DNA from: Planctomycetota bacterium
GTDB taxonomy: Bacteria > Planctomycetota > Phycisphaerae > Tepidisphaerales > Tepidisphaeraceae
Direction: 5' to 3'
DNA: 6,031 nucleotides
NCBI GenBank assembly: GCA_029777755.1
Contig: JAKORQ010000263.1
Coordinates: 1-6,031 of the forward strand
Shown here: piece by piece, positions 1-6,031 of the stretch
Layout: the number at the start of each line of letters is the position of its first letter
Numbering within the stretch: the stretch's first letter is position 1
Notes under the pieces: generated by a model
The model's input: only the letters and a program-made list of their open reading frames with translations
Told to the model about the DNA's origin: nothing
Database searches by the model: none
Translations under genes and position numbers: made by a program

Positions 1-154
1 TCGCAGGCCCTTTCGAACCCGCATTTCGATTCCTCATGCTTTGATCGTTCTGCCTTCATCCTCCAGGCTCAATTCTTCCCTTCATCTGTGTTTGTCTGCG
101 TTCATCTGTGTTCCCACAAAACTGTATCGGCTGCCTCACCGCACCCGGGTGGCA
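1..154. other. Region downstream of actB: no recognisable gene, possible start of a following gene at the edge
   Basis: An ATG overlapping the actB stop (155-153) leads only to a 17-codon frame. A perfect 10-bp palindrome, CACCCGGGTG, lies at 142-151 without a T tract, so it is not a convincing terminator. After the repeat units, the minus strand has several ATGs open to the window edge: at 59 (GGAGG directly before it, too close to act as its ribosome site), at 37, and at 24 (GAGG 7 nt upstream, peptide MRVRKGLR). The last has the best spacing. None yields enough residues to be recognised as ActC or anything else. Confidence 0.4.
81..112. repeat. Three 10-bp tandem units (TTCATCTGTG type)
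   Basis: On the plus strand, TTCATCTGTG (81-90), TTTGTCTGCG (91-100) and TTCATCTGTG (101-110) run head to tail, followed by TT. Units 1 and 3 are identical and unit 2 differs at three positions. The minus strand reads as CACAGATGAA-type units. Similar short repeats are, from memory, scattered between genes in Planctomycetota, Verrucomicrobiota and other large genomes. CCTTCATC also occurs twice in direct orientation at 53-60 and 79-86. The array sits in the non-coding stretch downstream of actB; its function is unknown. Confidence 0.6.
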
Positions 155-3100
155 TTACACAGCGGCTTCTTCCAGCTCCCTGTTGACGTTTCGGATCCTC
201 GCCATGTAGTGCGTTCTGGGCCGGACGTTGAGATGCTCAAGCACCTCGTAGGAGCGGGGGTGGCCATCCTTCGCGGCACTCCAGCGGCGATAGAAGTCGC
301 TGTTGGTGTCGGAGATGTCGCCGAACTGGATAGCGCTGGTCGGGCAGACCTGGGCACAGGCGCTTACCACGGCGCCCTCGGGCACGCGGACGGCGGCATT
401 GCCATTGGCATCGGTTCCGTTGGCAGCCCCCTGCCCGGTGGCGGAACGGGCCTGGATCTTGGCCGCCTCGATGCGCTGCACGCAGTAGGTGCACTTTTCC
501 ATCACGCCGCGGATGCGAACCGAGACGTTGGGGTTCTTCGCCATCGCCAGCATTTCCTGCATGGGCGGCTGGAAGACCTGCGGGCGGCTCCATCCCTTGG
601 TCGGCACCGGCTCGACCTGGGCATCGCGAAGGGCCTCGGGCTGCTCACGCAGCGTGCCCTTGTTCCAGTCGAAGTAGTTGAATCGGCGAACCTTGTAGGG
701 GCAGTTGTTAGAGCAGTACCGCGTGCCGATGCAGCGGTTGTAGACCATCTCGTTGAGCCCCTCTGGCGAGTGCACCGTGGCGTTCACCGGGCAGACCGGC
801 TCGCACGGGGCGTTCTCGCAGTGTTGGCACATCATCGGCTGCAGCGCCGTGCGGACCTCTTCCGGGTTCTCGCCGACGAAGTAGCGGTCCAGGCGCAGCC
901 AGTGCATCTCGCGGCCGCGGATGACCTCATCCTTGCCCACCACCGGGACATTGTTCTCGGCCTGGCAGGCGATCACGCAGGCGTTGCAACCCACGCAGGC
1001 GTTGAGGTCGACGATCATCGCCCACTGGTTGGCGCCGGTAAGCTCAGGAGCGGTGTAGACATTCAGGCGAATGGGGGCGTGCTCGCCCATCTTCTTCGCG
1101 AAATCTGGCTCCTTGAGGAATTGTTCGTGAGATCCTTCACGAATTATGGCGCGCTCAAGCGCCTGTTCGTCTGCCACATTCCTCATGTGGCGATCCAGGT
1201 CGAAGGACCAGTGTTCCTGCGTGGTGGCGAGCTTGTACTTCTGGCCCAGCGGGCTGACCTTCACGCCGATGGCGTAACCGAGAGATTCGCTTGTGCGAAG
1301 CTGGTAGGTGTCGAAGCCGGCCCCGCGGGCGATCGCGCCGCCCTTCACCCGGCCATAACCCAGCGGCAGCGTGATGCTGTTGTCCGCCACGCCGGGCATG
1401 ATGAACACCGGGATATCCAGCGAGCGGCCAGCGATCTCGATCTTCACCATGTCGCCGGTCTCCAGGCCCAGGCGCTTGGCCAGCGGCAGCGAGATGATAG
1501 CGGCGTTGTCCCAGGTGAGCTTGGTGATCGGGTCGGGGCACTCCTGCAGCCAGGCGTTGTTGGCGAATCGGCCATCGTAAAGCTTGGGGTCAGGAGCGAA
1601 GCAGATCTCGATCTCGTCGCTGGCGGGAATGGCCGGCTCGGCGGCCTGGAATTTCGCGTCGGTGGTGAGCTGGAGCTGGCCCTTGAGCACACCTTCCTGG
1701 ATGTAATTGGTAAACGCCTCGTCGCTGACGACGCCCATCCGGCGGGCGCTCTCGCGAACAAGCTCGTACGGGTCGGCCTTGCCGAACCCGGTGATGCGCG
1801 CCAGCAGCTCAAGGGTGGTCATGCCGGCGAACATCGGCTCGATCATCGGCTGAATCGAGCAGATCGAGCCATCGCTACAGCGCACATCGCCCCAGCTCTC
1901 CAGGTAGTGCGCCGCAGGCACGTGCCAGCTACACTGCTGGCTTGTCTCATCGTCATACAGGCCTAGGCGAATCGTCTGCGGCACGCTCTTGAGCAGGTCG
2001 GCGAATTTCAGGTCGGCCGGTGCGTCGTAAGCGGGGTTGCCGTGGGCGATGACCAGCGTCTTCACCGCGCCGGAGCGGATGGCGTCTGCCAGCTCGCGGA
2101 TGCTTCCCGCGGGCGTCTGCTGCCGATATGCCACTGCCTTGCCCAGCGAGCCGAGTTGTGCGTTGATCTGGTGCGCGACCTGATGGACAAAATCCCCCTG
2201 CCGCTCGCCGGCCACCACCACGGCGCTGGCGCCGGCCTGCCGCAGTGTCTTTGCGAGCACCGTCACCCATTTCTGCGCCTTGGCGGGGAGATTGGCCTTG
2301 GCATCCTGGCCGCGAAGCTCCGCGAGCAGCGCCTGGGCGAAGGCCCCTACCATGCTGGCCTTGAGCGCCAGGCGATGGTCGGCGATCGCGCCGGTCTGGC
2401 TGATGGCAGGCTCGATCACGTAGAGCTGGTTCATCTCGCGCTCGCTGTCGACGCGGCGGCCATCGATGAACTGCCGGCGATACTTCGTGCCATCATCCTC
2501 GATGCCGAAAATGTCGGCATCCAGCGAGACGATCACCTTCGCCTTCGAGAAGTCGTAGACCGCCTGCGGTCGGGCGGGATCGGGCGAAAGCGGCTCATAG
2601 ACGTAGACGCGCGCCTGCGGCATGGATTGGGCCATCTGCTGCAGGACCATCTCGATCGCCGGCGAATTGTGCTGCTGCGTGAGGATGGCAAGCCCCGCGC
2701 CCCCTGCCGCCTTCAGCTCACTGGCGAGGCGATCGGCGAACTCGGTGAACTGCTCGCGCGTCACGTAGTTCCTGCCGCTGCGATAGGAGCGGGAGCGATC
2801 CGGGTCGTACAGGTCCAGCAGCGACGCCTGAGCGAAGATGTCGGTGCCGCCCCTGCTGTTAGGATGCAGCGGGTTGCCCTCGATCTTGGTGGGGCGTCCC
2901 TCATGGGTCTCGGCGAGGATGCCGGTTGCCCGCCCGGCCAGCACGAAGGTGCTGGCGTAGTACATTCCCCGTCCGATGACGGTGTTAACGGGCTTGTTGT
3001 TGTAAGGGACGATCTTGGTTTCCGGGCGACGACACCCGGAGACGCCCAGCCCGGCCAGCGCCATCGAGGCGCCCATCAGCTGGAGGAAGCGCCGGCGGCT

Positions 3101-3328
3101 GTGGCCGTTTTCCTTCAGGCTCAGCTCCTTGTCGAGCTGCGGGAACTCATGCTGCGCCCACTGGAGAAACGAGGGCATGCGGAGAAGTTCGCCCATCGAG
3201 CGCCAATAGCGCCGCCGCGTGGGTGTCTGCGCCAGTTCCTCGGCCGCCTTCAGCTCGCGCGTGATGGGTGCAAGCTCAACCGCAAGCTTGCGCCTTACAT
3301 CGTCGATGGTTTGGGATGTCTCGCTCAT
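155..3328 (-). CDS. actB: Alternative Complex III subunit ActB, Tat-exported molybdopterin-like/4Fe-4S fusion protein
   Basis: 1057-residue iron-sulfur subunit of ACIII, carrying electrons from the membrane quinol site to ActA. Residues 1-76 are a cytoplasmic-type extension containing YWRSMGELLRMPSFLQW and EFPQLD, known from proteins with an extended Tat leader. The twin-arginine motif is SRRRFLQ (77-83), followed by a hydrophobic stretch and a lipobox-like VSGC at 96-99. Residues about 105-760 form the molybdopterin-oxidoreductase-like domain (GRPTKIEGNPLHP at 144-156; a dinucleotide-binding-like region at about 605-665), known in ACIII to lack a cofactor. Residues 770-1005 hold the clusters: C778/781/784/788, C834/837/842/846, C866/872/876, and C946/949/991/995. 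In the third set T869 replaces a Cys, as expected for the [3Fe-4S] site, leaving three [4Fe-4S]. A Gly/Ala/Asn-rich loop lies at 964-978. The ATG at 3328 has a weak GGAA 5 nt upstream. Length and domain order fit full-length ActB. Confidence 0.95.
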   Translation of the reverse strand: MSETSQTIDDVRRKLAVELAPITRELKAAEELAQTPTRRRYWRSMGELLRMPSFLQWAQHEFPQLDKELSLKENGHSRRRFLQLMGASMALAGLGVSGCRRPETKIVPYNNKPVNTVIGRGMYYASTFVLAGRATGILAETHEGRPTKIEGNPLHPNSRGGTDIFAQASLLDLYDPDRSRSYRSGRNYVTREQFTEFADRLASELKAAGGAGLAILTQQHNSPAIEMVLQQMAQSMPQARVYVYEPLSPDPARPQAVYDFSKAKVIVSLDADIFGIEDDGTKYRRQFIDGRRVDSEREMNQLYVIEPAISQTGAIADHRLALKASMVGAFAQALLAELRGQDAKANLPAKAQKWVTVLAKTLRQAGASAVVVAGERQGDFVHQVAHQINAQLGSLGKAVAYRQQTPAGSIRELADAIRSGAVKTLVIAHGNPAYDAPADLKFADLLKSVPQTIRLGLYDDETSQQCSWHVPAAHYLESWGDVRCSDGSICSIQPMIEPMFAGMTTLELLARITGFGKADPYELVRESARRMGVVSDEAFTNYIQEGVLKGQLQLTTDAKFQAAEPAIPASDEIEICFAPDPKLYDGRFANNAWLQECPDPITKLTWDNAAIISLPLAKRLGLETGDMVKIEIAGRSLDIPVFIMPGVADNSITLPLGYGRVKGGAIARGAGFDTYQLRTSESLGYAIGVKVSPLGQKYKLATTQEHWSFDLDRHMRNVADEQALERAIIREGSHEQFLKEPDFAKKMGEHAPIRLNVYTAPELTGANQWAMIVDLNACVGCNACVIACQAENNVPVVGKDEVIRGREMHWLRLDRYFVGENPEEVRTALQPMMCQHCENAPCEPVCPVNATVHSPEGLNEMVYNRCIGTRYCSNNCPYKVRRFNYFDWNKGTLREQPEALRDAQVEPVPTKGWSRPQVFQPPMQEMLAMAKNPNVSVRIRGVMEKCTYCVQRIEAAKIQARSATGQGAANGTDANGNAAVRVPEGAVVSACAQVCPTSAIQFGDISDTNSDFYRRWSAAKDGHPRSYEVLEHLNVRPRTHYMARIRNVNRELEEAAV

Positions 3329-3369
3329 TCAGATTCCAGCAAAATCGGCAAATCCGTTTCGTTGACCGC

Positions 3370-4065
3370 TTATCGATGGCACGTGGTGCAGTTCGTCGGC
3401 GGCGCCACCCCGCTGTGCTCCTTCAACTTGGCGGCGAAGCTCTTCTGCGAATCGGTGAACTGGGTCAGCGCCGAGACTGACCAGTCCTTCAGCGGATCCC
3501 AGTCCAGCTTCGTGACGGTCTCGGTCGGGCGGAGGTGAGGATCGGGGTTGCGATGGCAGTCGAGGCACCACGACATCGACAGCGGCTCCTGGTGGGTGAC
3601 CGTCTCCATCTCGTCGATGCGGCCATGGCAGCTCACGCAGCTCACGCCGCGATTCACGTGCACCTGGTGGTTGAAGTAGACGTAGTCAGGCAGCTTGTGC
3701 ACCCGCACCCACTGCAGCGGCTGGCCGGTCTTGTAGGCATCGCGAACGGGCGCCAGCAGCGGCGAATCCCCCTTGATGTTCCCCTTCATCGGGTCGTGGC
3801 AGTTCATGCAGACCTGCGGCGAAGGGATATTCGCGTGCGGAGATTCGAAGACATTGGTATGGCAATAGGTGCAGTCAAGGCCTAATTGGCCCGCATGAAT
3901 CTTGTGCGAAAAGGGCACGGGTTGGTAAGGCGCATAGCCCACGCGCGTGTACTTGGGGGTGGCGTAGTACGTAACCCCTGCCGTCACGAGCCCTCCAAAC
4001 AGCAGAACCCCGACGAACAGAGTCGCCGCGATCTTCCTTGAATTCCTGGGAAAGAGTTTGGACAC
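3370..4065 (-). CDS. actA: Alternative Complex III subunit ActA, membrane-anchored pentaheme cytochrome c
   Basis: Electron-transfer subunit of ACIII, facing the periplasm. With the GTG start used here it has 231 residues. A short N-terminus (SKLFPRNSRK) precedes one membrane segment at about 11-33, which works as an uncleaved anchor or signal. Five c-type heme sites follow: CTYCH 65-69, CMNCH 86-90, CVSCH 143-147, CLDCH 167-171 and CTTCH 226-230, the last ending one residue before the stop. Candidate distal ligands include H54, H57, H133 and H136 in the paired motifs FSHKIHAG and FNHQVHVN. Five hemes, a single anchor and actB 41 nt downstream together identify ActA over other multiheme c3-like proteins. 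The start is uncertain: the frame is open upstream to 4188, with ATGs at 4116 and 4143 that lack a clear ribosome site. The GTG at 4065 has GAAGAAGGG about 10 nt before it, and the membrane anchor follows directly. Confidence 0.88.
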   Translation of the reverse strand: MSKLFPRNSRKIAATLFVGVLLFGGLVTAGVTYYATPKYTRVGYAPYQPVPFSHKIHAGQLGLDCTYCHTNVFESPHANIPSPQVCMNCHDPMKGNIKGDSPLLAPVRDAYKTGQPLQWVRVHKLPDYVYFNHQVHVNRGVSCVSCHGRIDEMETVTHQEPLSMSWCLDCHRNPDPHLRPTETVTKLDWDPLKDWSVSALTQFTDSQKSFAAKLKEHSGVAPPTNCTTCHR

Positions 4066-4162
4066 GTTGCCGTAGCCCTTCTTCTCTAAGTCCTTAAATA
4101 GCAGCAGTTCAGCCATCCGGGGATGCCCAAAACGGCTGAACATGGTGAGCACTGCTGCGACA

Positions 4163-4192
4163 ACTGTATGACCAACCTCAGCAGTCAATCAA
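4163..4192 (-). promoter_or_regulatory. Speculative sigma70-type promoter for the act operon
   Basis: On the minus strand, TTGATT (4192-4187) and TACAGT (4168-4163) are separated by 18 nt; each matches 4 of 6 consensus bases. It lies in the 168-nt gap between the ATP-grasp stop and the preferred actA start. If real, transcription would begin near 4156, favouring an actA start downstream of 4143. A match this weak could arise by chance, and promoters of this likely phylum are poorly known. Confidence 0.18.
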
Positions 4193-4211
4193 ACGCAAGC
4201 GCATGGACAGC

Positions 4212-4233
4212 AAAAATTCGGGGATTTCGCCCG
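4212..4233 (-). terminator. Possible weak intrinsic terminator after the ATP-grasp gene
   Basis: Directly after the TAA at 4236-4234, the minus strand has CGGG, a 7-nt spacer and CCCG (stem arms 4233-4230 and 4222-4219), followed by AATTTTT at 4218-4212. The stem has only 4 bp, so this would be a weak terminator. An alternative 5-bp hairpin (arms 4243-4239 and 4232-4228) spans the stop codon and shares bases with it, so the two cannot form together. The position, between two functionally unrelated gene pairs, is where a terminator would be expected. Confidence 0.35.
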
Positions 4234-5421
4234 TTATTGGGCGCGAACGTTCAGTCGCCGGAGGGCCTCGGCGATGCGGGCGTCGAGCTGGTCGCGGTCT
4301 TGCGCTAACACGGTAAATTGACCTACCCGGCGGTCGCTGGAGTCATGGGCGCGCACCGACGCGCCGGCCGGCTTGTCCCAGCGGAGATCGCGGATCCAGG
4401 GAATGTCTAAAAAGCCCTCGGCCGCCGACGCATCAAACGTCAGCCGCCCCGCCTTGGGCACGGAAAGCAGCACCATCGCCGCCGGCTTTGGCTGAACCAT
4501 CTGCGGCAGCTCGGGGGTCTTGCCCATGGCGTCAAGGATCGCATAGCGCGTGAGGTCCACCCCGGTGGCCGCCTTGATCAGCGCCCCTGCCCCGTAGCCG
4601 GCCAGCGTGGGAGTGATGCTCAGGATATGGATCTTGCCTTCACCGGCGATGAAGTCGGCGTTGAACAGGCAATCCTTAACCTCCAGCGCCTGAAAAATAA
4701 GCTCAAGGGATGTGATTAGTTGTTTTCTCAGGTGCTGCGGAACCCTGCTGGGCATGCGCAGCGACGCCAGTGAGGTGTACGGCTCATCGACGCTGGTGCG
4801 ATCCATCAGCCAGAGCGGCTCGACCCTGCCATCGCGCAGGATTCCCTGGGCGATGCCGGCCTGGCCGGTTATGTGGCGCTCCAGCATGCCGAATGAGGTG
4901 GGGCTAAGGGAAAGCGTGATCGGGTAGAAGCGCTCGAAGTCGGCCAGCGTCGCGCAGATGAACACCCCCCTGCTGGCCCAGGCGCGATCCGGCTTGATCA
5001 CCCAGCGGGTCTCGTCAAACAGATACGCCGGGATGCGCATCCCCTGCTTGAGTACATGCGTCTGCGGGTGCGGCAGGAAAAGCTCAGTGACCAGCTGGCG
5101 GAAGCGCAGCTTGTCCGCGAAGGTGTCCGCGGCATCCGGCGAGATCGAGCGAAGCCCCAGCGCCTGGCAGATCCAGACCGCCGACAGGAACGAGGCGGAA
5201 CTGGTCAGCGCCAGCACCCCCCGAACATTTTGCGAACGACAGATCTCCAGCAACGCCGGGACATCGTACACTTCCACGGCGAATGAACGGTGGGCGCGCA
5301 GATGCCCGGGGGCATCGGCGCTGCCGTCGGCCGAGATCACGCGCAGGCCCAGCTCGCCCGCGGCGCGGATTGCCTCCAGATGATAAAACGACCCTCCCAG
5401 CACCAGCAGTGTGTCTGACAT
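4234..5421 (-). CDS. ATP-grasp domain protein (carboxylate-amine ligase-like), with altered metal-binding residues
   Basis: 395-residue soluble protein of the ATP-grasp superfamily, whose members join a carboxylate to an amine or thiol through an acyl-phosphate. The N-terminal preATP-grasp fold starts at once (LLVLGG at 5-10, LGLRVISADG at 24-33). The ATP-grasp core follows: FADKLRFRQL (K104), WVIKPDRAWASRGVFI (K143, strand plus flexible loop), MLERHITGQ (E181), a dGrv turn at 198-200, and FNADFI (D256). A C-terminal domain (about 310-395) resembles the small terminal domain of ATP-grasp amino-acid ligases. Oddity: the strand that normally reads E-x-N-x-R reads S268-I-T-P-T272, and the acidic residue usual after 'G-x' at 186-188 is Ala. 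No signal peptide or membrane segment is seen. The ATG at 5421 is well supported because GGAG lies 6 nt upstream and the first strand begins directly after. It follows the epimerase by 35 nt. Product and substrate are unknown; a degenerate or regulatory role is possible. Confidence 0.85.
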   Translation of the reverse strand: MSDTLLVLGGSFYHLEAIRAAGELGLRVISADGSADAPGHLRAHRSFAVEVYDVPALLEICRSQNVRGVLALTSSASFLSAVWICQALGLRSISPDAADTFADKLRFRQLVTELFLPHPQTHVLKQGMRIPAYLFDETRWVIKPDRAWASRGVFICATLADFERFYPITLSLSPTSFGMLERHITGQAGIAQGILRDGRVEPLWLMDRTSVDEPYTSLASLRMPSRVPQHLRKQLITSLELIFQALEVKDCLFNADFIAGEGKIHILSITPTLAGYGAGALIKAATGVDLTRYAILDAMGKTPELPQMVQPKPAAMVLLSVPKAGRLTFDASAAEGFLDIPWIRDLRWDKPAGASVRAHDSSDRRVGQFTVLAQDRDQLDARIAEALRRLNVRAQ

Positions 5422-5427
5422 TGCAGG

Positions 5428-5431
5428 CTCC
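5428..5431 (-). promoter_or_regulatory. Ribosome binding site of the ATP-grasp gene
   Basis: GGAG on the minus strand, 6 nt before the ATG at 5421. It fixes the start of the ATP-grasp gene and lies in the 35-nt gap after the epimerase stop. No T-tract terminator is seen in that gap, which supports co-transcription. Confidence 0.6.
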
Positions 5432-5456
5432 GGTTATGTCGACCCCGGCGGCGGGC

Positions 5457-6031
5457 CTACTTCTTCTCGTCCATGTAATCGTAGATCGGCGTCCAGCCAG
5501 TCTCACGGGTAATTCGCGAGATATCGACGATGGCGTCGATCTGCTCGATTGGCTTGCGCAGCTCCACGCCGGGGAAGAAAGTCTCGATCACCTCGCGGAC
5601 AGTCGCCCCGCTTCGCGGGCGGGGATGGGAGGGGAAGTAGCAGCGATATCCCTCCAGGTCCGCCTTGAGGTACGCTGAAACCAGGCGGGCGCCGTCATCC
5701 ACGCACAGCCATGTCTGCCCCTCGTCGAGCATCAGCCCGCCGCGAAACCGCCGCGGCAGTGGCCTGTCACCGCGGGCGCGCCAATCGGCCATCCATTCAT
5801 GCGTGAGCAACAGCGGGAAGCGGATGGCCAGGGCGCTGCGGAACTTTTGCCACTTGATGAAGTACTGCAGCTGCGTCTCGGCGACGCACTTGCTCAGGGC
5901 GTAGGCGTTGCCGGGATTCTGCGGCGTGTCGCCATCCATGGGCAGATACGGTATTGACGAGGGCAGGTTGTTCTGCTGCGAGCGAATGCCGCTGATTGCC
6001 TGCACCGATGAAGCGTAAACGACCTTCTTCA
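5457..6031 (-). CDS. NAD-dependent epimerase/dehydratase (extended SDR), 5' end cut by window edge
   Basis: C-terminal part of an extended short-chain dehydrogenase/reductase, the family that epimerises, dehydrates or reduces nucleotide sugars with NAD(P). The frame stays open to the window edge and reads KKVVYASSVQ just inside it. That is the usual beta-strand with the catalytic Ser, so the GTG at 6005 is an internal Val and not a start. The N-terminal Rossmann glycine motif lies outside. Further along are the catalytic Y-x-x-x-K as YALSK (preceded by TPQNPGNA), an LAIRFPLLL strand matching the family's 'lRf.n.yGp' region, WLCVDDGARLVSAYL matching 'vDDvArai', and a C-terminal DISRITRETGWTPIYDY, the typical 'd.sk...eLGw.P' ending. 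About 190 residues are visible; the family is usually 300-350. The stop is TAG at 5459-5457. The ATP-grasp gene follows after 35 nt with no terminator between, so an operon is likely. Family assignment is strong; the substrate is unknown. Confidence 0.9.
   Translation of the reverse strand, partial: KKVVYASSVQAISGIRSQQNNLPSSIPYLPMDGDTPQNPGNAYALSKCVAETQLQYFIKWQKFRSALAIRFPLLLTHEWMADWRARGDRPLPRRFRGGLMLDEGQTWLCVDDGARLVSAYLKADLEGYRCYFPSHPRPRSGATVREVIETFFPGVELRKPIEQIDAIVDISRITRETGWTPIYDYMDEKK

Noticed and set aside
81..112. The 10-bp repeats as a CRISPR array
   Set aside because: The units are directly adjacent and far too short, with no spacers between them and no cas genes in the window.
142..151. 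Palindrome CACCCGGGTG just after the actB stop as a terminator or operator
   Set aside because: No T tract follows within a useful distance, and a 10-bp palindrome without a loop is not a terminator; nothing else ties it to a regulator.
41..1966. A 641-codon open frame on the plus strand opposite actB
   Set aside because: It is an antisense shadow of actB in high-GC DNA. The peptide is rich in Ala, Gly, Val, Leu, His, Asp and Arg without recognisable motifs, while the opposite strand has full cluster-binding motifs and a Tat signal.
1444..2270. Minus-strand open frames of 105-128 codons in other frames within actB
   Set aside because: They overlap the well-supported actB frame and their Ser/Arg/Pro-rich peptides are typical out-of-frame translations of GC-rich genes.
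2042..3538. A 498-codon open frame on the plus strand opposite actB and actA
   Set aside because: It runs across the actB/actA junction on the opposite strand, has low-complexity composition (many Leu, Arg, Gly, Asp, His) and no domain I recognise; it is best explained as a shadow.
3535..3885. A 116-codon plus-strand frame opposite the heme-binding part of actA
   Set aside because: Its His/Val/Ala-rich peptide is the complement of the CxxCH-coding sequence; no independent ribosome site or motif supports it.
5084..5506. A 140-codon minus-strand frame overlapping the ATP-grasp start and the epimerase end
   Set aside because: It conflicts with two genes that have clear motifs, and its peptide (many Arg, Gly, Ala) has no domain.

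Overview
The window looks like part of a bacterial chromosome with high G+C (about 60%, judged by eye). All four supported genes lie on the minus strand, so transcription runs from high to low coordinates. Two of them, a pentaheme cytochrome c (actA) and a fused molybdopterin-like/iron-sulfur protein (actB), are the first two subunits of Alternative Complex III (ACIII), a quinol:electron-acceptor oxidoreductase that replaces the bc1 complex. The long N-terminal extension ahead of the Tat motif in ActB, and the general style of both proteins, fit Planctomycetota best. ACIII also occurs in Bacteroidota, Acidobacteriota, Verrucomicrobiota and some Myxococcota/Deltaproteobacteria, so this placement is an inference.

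Layout in the direction of transcription: (1) 6031-5457, the 3' part of an extended SDR (NAD-dependent epimerase/dehydratase), cut by the window edge just upstream of its VVYASS motif. (2) 5421-4234, a 395-residue ATP-grasp protein, 35 nt downstream of the epimerase, with a good ribosome binding site and probably co-transcribed with it. Its usual metal-binding E-x-N near the end of the ATP-grasp fold reads S-I-T. (3) 4233-4066, a gap holding a weak terminator-like hairpin and a speculative promoter, separating two unrelated transcription units. (4) 4065-3370, actA, with five CxxCH heme sites; the start is ambiguous. (5) 3328-155, actB, 1057 residues, 41 nt after actA. (6) 154-1, no clear gene; it has three 10-bp repeat units and a possible start for a following gene at the very edge. 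The expected next gene, actC (an NrfD-like membrane quinol-binding subunit), is not recognisable here.

How the genes work together: ActC (outside the window) would oxidise quinol. Electrons would pass through the iron-sulfur clusters of the C-terminal half of ActB to the hemes of ActA, and on to ActE or a terminal oxidase. The epimerase/ATP-grasp pair is probably unrelated to respiration and may serve nucleotide-sugar or cell-envelope metabolism; its substrate cannot be read from the sequence.

I see no tRNA, rRNA, CRISPR array, insertion sequence or clearly new system. The points most worth checking are the altered ATP-grasp active site, the possible lipobox after the Tat motif in ActB, and the repeat-bearing gap where actC would be expected.
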